Below the pieces are notes generated by a model that was given only the letters and a program-made list of their open reading frames with translations, searched no databases and was not told the origin of the DNA. A DNA stretch of 11,565 bases from an uncultured Eubacterium sp. Its GTDB lineage: Bacteria > Bacillota > Clostridia > Lachnospirales > Lachnospiraceae. The translations under genes were made by a program, and so were the position numbers. The DNA is taken from the NCBI GenBank assembly GCA_947573465.1, contig CANPET010000033.1:1-11565 (forward strand), written 5' to 3'. Shown here one piece after another: positions 5,866 to 11,565 of the stretch (within the stretch, counting starts at the first letter, position 1; each line of letters opens with the position of its first letter).

Positions 5866-6210
5866 ATGAATTGTGAATTATTTCAAAAAAAAATCAGGGA
5901 TTTTATTTTTGATAAAATTGAATATTCGGAAGATTTAGAAGAATTTCTGTCTCATGCACAGAATTGCAATGAGTGCAGGGAAGAGTTGGAATTATATTAT
6001 ACGATTCATCGGGGGTTAGGAGATATTGAACCACCTGTGGAAAGTGAAATGCCAATGTCTGCCGAGGATGAATTAAAGTATATTATTGAATATTATAATG
6101 AGTATTTTGAGAAGGAAAAGCGCCTTGCTAAAATCGGAAGAATTGCTGTGGCAGGACTGGGACTGGTTTTAATAGGGCTTGCAGTTTATGTTGGAGCAAT
6201 AAATATATAA
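5866..6210 (+). CDS. Small membrane-anchored zinc-finger (zf-HC2/anti-sigma-like) protein
   Basis: The 114-residue product has an N-terminal helical domain with H30-x3-C34-x2-C37 (SHAQNCNECREE), the zinc motif of ZAS-type anti-sigma factors, with C3 as a possible fourth ligand. An acidic middle (about 50-85) and one C-terminal transmembrane helix (about 93-112) follow; positive residues KRLAKIGR just before the helix put the zinc domain in the cytoplasm. In known systems such proteins hold an ECF sigma factor, but none is encoded next to it here, so its partner is unknown. Start: ATG 5866 with AGGAG at 5854-5858. It is the first gene after the promoter at 5745 and ends 15 bases before polA, so it is co-transcribed with it. 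The family call is supported by the motif and the layout; the function is not. Confidence 0.75.
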   Translation: MNCELFQKKIRDFIFDKIEYSEDLEEFLSHAQNCNECREELELYYTIHRGLGDIEPPVESEMPMSAEDELKYIIEYYNEYFEKEKRLAKIGRIAVAGLGLVLIGLAVYVGAINI

Positions 6211-6225
6211 TTAAGAGGAAGTATC

Positions 6226-8871
6226 ATGGAAAAATTATTATTGATAGATGGTCATAGTATATTGAACAGGGCTTATTATGGAGTGCCTTTGTTTGCGAAT
6301 GCAGAAGGGGTTCACACCAATGCTGTGTTTGGTTTTTTAAATATGATGTTTAAATTTATGGATGACGAACAGCCGACACATATGGCTGTTGCTTTTGACG
6401 TTCATCATCCTACATTCAGACATGAAATGTTTGGAGAGTATAAAGGTACGAGAAAACCGATGCAGCCGGAATTAAGAGAGCAGGTTCCTTTAATCAAAGA
6501 ACTTCTTAAAAAGATGAATATTACAATCATGGAACTTCCGGGATTTGAGGCGGACGATATTATCGGAACGATGTCAAAACGTGGAGAGAAAGACGGATTT
6601 TCTGTATGTGTATATTCCGGGGACAGAGATTTATTACAGCTTGCTTCTGAGAATATTACGATTTGTATTCCAAAGACGAAAAAAGGTCAGACAACCGTTG
6701 AAAGATATAATACAGAGCAGGTAAAAGAATTATACAAAGTAACACCTATTGAATTTATTGATGTAAAAGCTTTAATGGGAGATTCTTCAGATAATATTCC
6801 GGGCGTCCCGGGAATTGGAGAGAAAGGGGCAACTGCCATTATCTCTGAGTTTGGTTCCATTGAAAATGCTTATGAACATGCAGAAGAGATAACAAATACA
6901 CGAAATAGAAATGCTTTTTTGGAACATTATGATATGGCACAGATGAGTAAAACGCTTGCCACGATTAATATTGATTCACCGGTAGAAGTACAGCCAAAAG
7001 AGTGTGCTATAGGAGATATTTACACAGACACAGCCTTAGACATGGTAAAGAAACTGGAATTAAAAAGCATGATTTCCCGGTTTTCCAATGTTTCAGCATC
7101 AAATGATATTGAGGACAATTTCAAGTTGGTTTCTGACTTTACAGAAGTAGAAGAACTCTTTGAGACACTTGCAGACAATGATTATACGATAGGACTGTTT
7201 ATTTTTAGGGATAAAGAAGTTCATGGCGTCGGAATCTGTTATGATGAGAAAGAAATTTATTATATTCCGATAGAAGGTTTCGTGACAGAGAGTTATTTGA
7301 AAAACAAAGTAAGTACCTTAGCAAAGAATTCCAGAATTTATACTGTAAATGTAAAAGATAATAATGATTTTTTTCAGGCAGTTGATTCAGAAACAGAATA
7401 TGTTAAGTTAGAAGACCTGGGACTGATGGCATACTTAATCAATCCAACAGGTCATTCATATGATTATGATGACCTTGCAAGAGATTATTTAGGTGAAAAT
7501 ATTCCTACTTATGAAGAGATTTTTCCGAAAACAAAGAAAGGGGAAACACCATCTATCGAAATATTAGAAAATAGAATGAAATATGCTTGTTACAATGCAT
7601 ATATTTTCTATAAAACTTATGACAAAATTATTGAAAAGTTAGAAGAATTAGAAATGACGGATGTTTATTATAATATTGAAAAGCCGTTAATGTATGCTTT
7701 ATATGAAATGGAACAATGTGGTATTCAGGTGGATGGAAATGCGCTGAAAGAATATGGAGAAAATTTATCCGGCAAAATTAAAAAATTAGAAGAGAATATA
7801 TATCAGGCCGCAGGTCATGAGTTTAATATTAATTCTCCAAAACAGTTAGGAGAGATTTTATTTGGCGAGATGGGATTGCCGGGAGGTAAAAAAACAAAAA
7901 CAGGGTATTCCACATCAGCGTCCGTTTTAGAAAAATTGGAGCCAGACTATCCTTTTGTAAAGGATGTATTGGAATATAGACAATTAACAAAATTAAAATC
8001 CACATATGCAGAAGGGCTTGCAGCATATATTAAAGAGGACAGCAGAATTTATGGTAAGTTTAATCAGACAATTACTGCTACCGGACGAATCAGCAGTACA
8101 GAGCCTAATTTACAAAACATTCCTATCCGAACAGAAATCGGAAGGCAGTTAAGAAAGGTATTTATACCAAAGGAAGGTTATGTTTTTGTTGATGCAGATT
8201 ACTCCCAGATTGAATTGAGGATTCTGGCACATATGTCTGATGATAAAAATTTAATTGATGCATATAAAAATTCTAAGGATATTCATACCGCAACAGCAGC
8301 GTTGGTGTTTGGTGTGCCAATTGATCAGGTGACAAAAACACAGAGAAGTAATGCGAAGGCTGTAAATTTTGGAATTGTTTATGGTATTAGTTCTTTTGGT
8401 TTGAGTCAGGATTTGTCCATCAGCAAAAAGGAAGCAGAAACATATATCAATAATTATTTTGAAAGTTATCCGGGAATTAAAGAGTATCTGGATCATTCTG
8501 TAGAAAGTGCAAAGGAAAACGGATATTCTGTCACAATGTTCGGAAGAAGAAGGCCAATTCCTGAAATCAATGTTTCTAATTTTATGCAAAGACAATTTGG
8601 TGAGCGTGTTGCAATGAATGCACCGATTCAGGGAACGGCGGCAGATATTATGAAGCTTGCGATGATTAATGTGGCGAAGGAAATAAAGAAAAATAATCTT
8701 GAATCCCGTATTGTTTTGCAGGTTCATGACGAATTATTAATCGAAGCAAAGAGAGAAGAAGTGGATATAGTTACTGAAATATTAAAAACAGAAATGGCAT
8801 CAGCTGCAAAATTGCACGTTCCTCTTGAGGTAGAAGTAGAGGTAGGCAGTAATTGGGATGAGGCGCATTAA
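6226..8871 (+). CDS. polA: DNA polymerase I
   Basis: Polymerase used in Okazaki-fragment maturation and excision repair. It has 881 residues, close to Bacillus PolA. The 5' nuclease domain (1 to about 290) has D8 (LLIDGHS), E108-A-D-D111, D133 and D135 (SGDRD), D186 and D189 (GDSSDN) and a helix-hairpin-helix (IPGVPGIGEKGA). The middle domain (about 300-475) keeps the 3'-5' exonuclease fold, but the place where D-x-E is expected reads IGLFIFRD (322-329), so proofreading is probably lost, as in Bacillus and Taq enzymes. The polymerase domain has motif A DADYSQIELR (656-665, D658), motif B with R707, K711, F715 and Y719, and motif C QVHDE (832-836; D835, E836). Phe at 715 predicts discrimination against dideoxynucleotides. 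Start: ATG 6226 with AGAGGA at 6214-6219. Confidence 0.97.
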   Translation: MEKLLLIDGHSILNRAYYGVPLFANAEGVHTNAVFGFLNMMFKFMDDEQPTHMAVAFDVHHPTFRHEMFGEYKGTRKPMQPELREQVPLIKELLKKMNITIMELPGFEADDIIGTMSKRGEKDGFSVCVYSGDRDLLQLASENITICIPKTKKGQTTVERYNTEQVKELYKVTPIEFIDVKALMGDSSDNIPGVPGIGEKGATAIISEFGSIENAYEHAEEITNTRNRNAFLEHYDMAQMSKTLATINIDSPVEVQPKECAIGDIYTDTALDMVKKLELKSMISRFSNVSASNDIEDNFKLVSDFTEVEELFETLADNDYTIGLFIFRDKEVHGVGICYDEKEIYYIPIEGFVTESYLKNKVSTLAKNSRIYTVNVKDNNDFFQAVDSETEYVKLEDLGLMAYLINPTGHSYDYDDLARDYLGENIPTYEEIFPKTKKGETPSIEILENRMKYACYNAYIFYKTYDKIIEKLEELEMTDVYYNIEKPLMYALYEMEQCGIQVDGNALKEYGENLSGKIKKLEENIYQAAGHEFNINSPKQLGEILFGEMGLPGGKKTKTGYSTSASVLEKLEPDYPFVKDVLEYRQLTKLKSTYAEGLAAYIKEDSRIYGKFNQTITATGRISSTEPNLQNIPIRTEIGRQLRKVFIPKEGYVFVDADYSQIELRILAHMSDDKNLIDAYKNSKDIHTATAALVFGVPIDQVTKTQRSNAKAVNFGIVYGISSFGLSQDLSISKKEAETYINNYFESYPGIKEYLDHSVESAKENGYSVTMFGRRRPIPEINVSNFMQRQFGERVAMNAPIQGTAADIMKLAMINVAKEIKKNNLESRIVLQVHDELLIEAKREEVDIVTEILKTEMASAAKLHVPLEVEVEVGSNWDEAH

Positions 8872-8909
8872 AATCCGCATCAATACATTGTAAAATGAAG
8901 TGAGGAATT

Positions 8910-9488
8910 ATGGTTATTGGTTTAATGGGAGGTGTTGGCTGTGGTAAGTCAACAGTTATGAATTATTTGGAAAAAACATATGGTGCATATATTATTGAAG
9001 CGGATCAGGTTGCAAAAGAAATTATGAACCCTGGAAATGAGGTTTATCATAAAATTGCAGAGACTTTTCCAGAAGTGATACAGAATGGAAAGATAGACAG
9101 AAAGAGTTTAGCAGACATTGTTTTTGCAAGTGAAGAAAAGTTAGCCAAGTTAAATGCAATCACTCATCCAGGTACAATCAAAGAAATTATGAAGCTTATT
9201 GCAATAGCAGAGAATGACATTATTGTTTTAGAATCAGCTATTTTACTTGGTTCAGGATTAGAGAATTATTGCGATGAATTATGGTTTGTATATTGTAGTT
9301 TAGAAACACGCATAAAACGTTTGATGGATAATCGGGGGTATTCCAGAGAAAAGTGTATCAGTATTATCAATAATCAGCCAAAAGACGAAGAATACAATGC
9401 ATGTGCTGATGAATATATAGATAACAGCTATTCTGAGGAGAAAACCAGAGAGCAGATTGACTTGATTTTAAGAAAAATGGATTGCTGA
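8910..9488 (+). CDS. coaE: Dephospho-CoA kinase
   Basis: A cytoplasmic P-loop kinase that phosphorylates the ribose 3'-OH of dephospho-CoA, the last step of coenzyme A synthesis. The 192 residues match the family length. The Walker A motif is GGVGCGKST (7-15). IIEADQVAKEI (D32) is the substrate-binding acidic motif, ITHP follows in the middle, the lid region has RIKRLMDNRGYS, and the end carries NNQ and ADEYIDNSYS, matching the usual AD..I.N motif. ATG 8910 has GAGGA at 8902-8906 with short spacing (3). It follows polA by 38 bases with no promoter or terminator between, so it is the last gene of that operon; polA-coaE adjacency is common in Firmicutes. Transcription should end at the hairpin 9543-9581. 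Confidence 0.95.
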   Translation: MVIGLMGGVGCGKSTVMNYLEKTYGAYIIEADQVAKEIMNPGNEVYHKIAETFPEVIQNGKIDRKSLADIVFASEEKLAKLNAITHPGTIKEIMKLIAIAENDIIVLESAILLGSGLENYCDELWFVYCSLETRIKRLMDNRGYSREKCISIINNQPKDEEYNACADEYIDNSYSEEKTREQIDLILRKMDC

Positions 9489-9522
9489 TTTGTTAAAAGT
9501 GTGTGAACTGGATATATTTGTG

Positions 9523-9551
9523 TTGACTACAAATTTTATTAGAGTTATGAT
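9523..9551 (+). promoter_or_regulatory. Promoter of marR-ABC exporter operon
   Basis: TTGACT (9523-9528) and TATGAT (9546-9551) are spaced by exactly 17 bases. The start would be near 9558, inside the palindrome 9543-9576. The leader to ATG 9646 would be about 88 bases. The -10 box lies wholly within the left arm of the palindrome. Confidence 0.72.
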
Positions 9552-9581
9552 ATGTAGCGTGCTACATATCATAACTTTTTT
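9543..9581 (+). terminator. Palindrome: coaE operon terminator and probable MarR operator
   Basis: AGTTATGATATGTAGC (9543-9558) and its exact reverse complement (9561-9576) flank a 2-base GT centre, and T6 (9576-9581) follows. In a transcript coming from coaE this makes a 15-bp stem with a CGTG loop and a U-run, a strong intrinsic terminator. The left arm also contains the -10 box of the marR promoter, and the core GTAGC-GT-GCTAC resembles palindromic MarR-family operators. A transcript started near 9558 carries only the right arm, so it would escape termination. Confidence 0.82.
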
Positions 9582-9645
9582 CGGCCTAAGAGAAAAGTAG
9601 GATAAACGCATTATTTATTCAGATAAAAGTAAAATGGAGTGTAAT

Positions 9646-10119
9646 ATGGAACATTTAGGACACAAAATAAAGATGATTGACCATTTGTTTAAATTGCGAA
9701 TGGATAGAAATTTAGAGCAGTTAGACCTAACTGTGACACAAATGCATGTTCTAATATATTTGTTTCGAAACAGTGGTAATAAAATCACACAGAAACAATT
9801 AGCAGAATATCTTTGTGTAAAGCATTCCACCGTGTCAGGAATATTAAAAAGACTACAGGAAAAAGAGTTAATTGAAATTCGGGTAGATGAAGAAAATAAA
9901 AAGTATAAAAATATTTATACAACTATGAAAGCTGTACAATTAAATGAGCAGATGAGATTACACAGAGATAAAACAGAAGCCCTTTTCGTAAAAGGATTTT
10001 CATCTGATGAACTCGCACAGCTGGTAGGTTATTTGGATAGATTATATAACAACCTGTTATTAAACAGTGAGTTATCAGATAAAGAAATAAAATGTTTTAA
10101 TAAAGAAATGAAACAATAG
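9646..10119 (+). CDS. MarR-family transcriptional regulator
   Basis: A dimeric winged-helix DNA-binding protein of about 157 residues. The fold is visible in order: N-terminal dimerisation helix (1-25), LTVTQMHVLIYL (28-39), the helix-turn-helix ITQKQLAEYL with recognition helix VKHSTVSGILKRLQEK (58-73), the wing IRVDEENKKYKNIY (78-91), and C-terminal helices that end in a Lys-rich tail. I chose ATG 9646, which has GGAG at 9636-9639 (spacing 6). The in-frame ATG at 9634 has no ribosome-binding site and would add only four residues. It stands 15 bases before an ABC exporter gene, the common arrangement of a MarR repressor with the drug or small-molecule exporter it controls. The palindrome over its promoter is the likely operator. 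The ligand is unknown; C57 in the helix-turn-helix could be redox-active, but this is speculation. Confidence 0.9.
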   Translation: MEHLGHKIKMIDHLFKLRMDRNLEQLDLTVTQMHVLIYLFRNSGNKITQKQLAEYLCVKHSTVSGILKRLQEKELIEIRVDEENKKYKNIYTTMKAVQLNEQMRLHRDKTEALFVKGFSSDELAQLVGYLDRLYNNLLLNSELSDKEIKCFNKEMKQ

Positions 10120-10134
10120 AAAGGAGACAGAAAG

Positions 10135-11565
10135 ATGATTAAAACGTTAGGAAAACAGATTAAAGAATTTAAGTTAGTATCTATACTGACACCGATTAGT
10201 ATGCTTGCCGAAGTGGTGGTTGAGAATTTTATTCCGTTACTTATGGCAACCATTATTGATTCTATTTATACGAAAGATTTGAAAAAGGTATATATCACAG
10301 CAGGTATTATGCTGTTACTTGCTTTGGCAGGGTTAATAGCCGGCTGGTTTGGTGGAGTGTTAGGTGCTAAGGCTTCAGCCGGATTTGCCAGAAATCTTAG
10401 AAAAGCAATGTTTGATAATATTCAGACATTTAGTTTTTCCAATATTGATAAGTTTAGTACTGCAGGTCTTGTTACCAGACTTACAACAGATGTAACCAAC
10501 ATGCAGAATGCATACCAGATGATTCTTAGAATGGCTGTAAGAGCACCATTCAGCCTGATTGTGGCAATGATTATGGCATTTTCAGTTTCTCCAAGACTGG
10601 CAAGCATTTATTTGATTGCGGTAGTGATTCTTGGTGCTATCTGTGCATTGATTGTTACGAATGCCTTCAAATATTTTAATCAGGTATTTAAGCGTTACGA
10701 TGCCTTAAATGAAAGTGTACAGGAAAACGTTACTGCTATGCGTGTGGTAAAAGCGTATGTAAGAGAAGACTATGAAAAGGGTAAGTTTGGAAAGGCAAGT
10801 TACAATATTTATAAAATGTTTATTAAAGCAGAAGGTATTGTTTCTTTAAATGCACCGGTAATGATGACCACAGTTTACAGTTGTATTTTATTAATCAGCT
10901 GGCTTGGAGCACATATGATTGTTGCAAGTGGAAATAATCCGGTAGTTGGATTGACTACAGGTAATCTTACATCCCTTCTTGCATATTGTATGAATATTTT
11001 GATGAGTCTGATGATGCTGTCCATGGTGTTTGTTATGATTACAATGTCTATGGCAAGTGCAAGACGTATCGCAGAGGTATTAAATGAAAAGGCAGATATA
11101 ACAAATCCTGAAAATCCGGATTTTGATGTTCCGGATGGAAGTATTGAGTTTAAAAATGTGAATTTCAGATATAACAAAACAAGTGAAAAACCGATTCTTG
11201 AAAATATAAATATAAAAATTAACTCCGGTGAAACAATTGGTATTATTGGCGGAACCGGCAGTGCGAAATCCAGTTTTGTAAATCTTATCAGCAGATTGTA
11301 TGATATTGAAGAGCCGAAAGTAGTAGATGGCGAAGAACCAATCGAAAGTTATGTCAGCATTGGTGGAAAAGATGTTAGAACTTATGATTTGGAAACAATC
11401 AGACAGGAAGTCAGTGTTGTTTTACAGAAGAATGTACTGTTTTCAGGTACTATTTTGGAAAACCTGCGTTGGGGAGATCCGAATGCGACAGAGGAAGAAT
11501 GTATCAGAGCATGTGAACTGGCATGTGCCGATGAATTTATTGAAAAAATGCCTGATAAATATGAT
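10135..11565 (+). CDS. ABC exporter, fused permease and ATP-binding protein (5' part; runs off the window)
   Basis: The N-terminal 477 residues of a type IV (ABCB-like) exporter half-transporter; the frame is open to the last base. The membrane domain (about 1-320) has hydrophobic segments at about 17-41, 53-78, 135-180 (two helices) and 240-310 (two helices). The ATPase domain begins near SIEFKNVNFRY (about 338). Walker A is GGTGSAKSS (372-380), with Ala in place of the usual second-last Gly before Lys. The Q-loop is VVLQKN (Q431). The ABC signature and Walker B lie beyond the end. Between Walker A and the Q-loop an extra, acidic stretch of about ten residues (around 391-406) lengthens the usual RLYD-to-GG loop. 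Start: ATG 10135, AAGGAG at 10121-10126. It follows marR by 15 bases. Such genes usually come as a pair forming a heterodimer, so a second half-transporter is expected just downstream. Substrate unknown; drug or peptide export is likely. Confidence 0.92.
   Translation, partial: MIKTLGKQIKEFKLVSILTPISMLAEVVVENFIPLLMATIIDSIYTKDLKKVYITAGIMLLLALAGLIAGWFGGVLGAKASAGFARNLRKAMFDNIQTFSFSNIDKFSTAGLVTRLTTDVTNMQNAYQMILRMAVRAPFSLIVAMIMAFSVSPRLASIYLIAVVILGAICALIVTNAFKYFNQVFKRYDALNESVQENVTAMRVVKAYVREDYEKGKFGKASYNIYKMFIKAEGIVSLNAPVMMTTVYSCILLISWLGAHMIVASGNNPVVGLTTGNLTSLLAYCMNILMSLMMLSMVFVMITMSMASARRIAEVLNEKADITNPENPDFDVPDGSIEFKNVNFRYNKTSEKPILENINIKINSGETIGIIGGTGSAKSSFVNLISRLYDIEEPKVVDGEEPIESYVSIGGKDVRTYDLETIRQEVSVVLQKNVLFSGTILENLRWGDPNATEEECIRACELACADEFIEKMPDKYD

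Noticed and set aside
8251..8727. Reading frame of 158 codons on the - strand inside polA
   Set aside because: It is a shadow of the polymerase motif region, with no ribosome-binding site and no recognisable domain.

Overview
The window reads as a stretch of a low-G+C Firmicute chromosome. It is most likely a gut clostridium of the Lachnospiraceae type, which I infer from A/T-rich codon use, strong AGGAGG ribosome-binding sites, consensus sigma-A-like promoters, and the gene families present (QueH, zinc-ribbon/chitobiase-domain membrane protein, CsoR-CopA, a small zinc-finger protein before polA, MarR followed by an ABC exporter). No mobile element, phage gene or CRISPR array is visible. All protein genes lie on the + strand; one tRNA lies on the - strand.

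Bases 1-651: a possible leftover terminator, a promoter, and a Nudix hydrolase gene (164-594) broken by a one-base frameshift near 250. A clear intrinsic terminator (613-640) follows. Bases 652-1296: queH, epoxyqueuosine reductase of tRNA queuosine synthesis, starting only 11 bases after the terminator's T-run. Bases 1279-2911: a membrane protein with an N-terminal zinc ribbon, one transmembrane helix and two chitobiase-C-terminal-like repeats. Its last ~30 residues are cut off by a second one-base frameshift. A bidirectional terminator (2925-2958) separates it from a convergent tRNA-Leu(CAA) gene (2961-3042, - strand).

Bases 3054-5737: divergently from the tRNA, a copper-resistance operon. 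The repressor csoR has a textbook operator inside its promoter and is followed by copA, a Cu(+)-exporting P1B ATPase. Bases 5745-9488: a housekeeping operon with its own promoter: a small membrane-anchored HxxxCxxC zinc-finger protein, polA (DNA polymerase I with a degenerate proofreading domain) and coaE (dephospho-CoA kinase). Bases 9523-11565: a MarR regulator and the first part of an ABC exporter half-transporter that runs off the window.

The most interesting element is a 16-bp-armed near-perfect palindrome (9543-9576) followed by T6. It looks like the terminator of the polA-coaE operon and at the same time covers the -10 box and start point of the marR promoter, so it may also be the MarR operator. 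I see no wholly new multi-gene system. The other points worth checking are the two same-type frameshifts, an in-frame 21-bp duplication, a terminator placed directly before queH, and a second perfect Shine-Dalgarno with no start codon.
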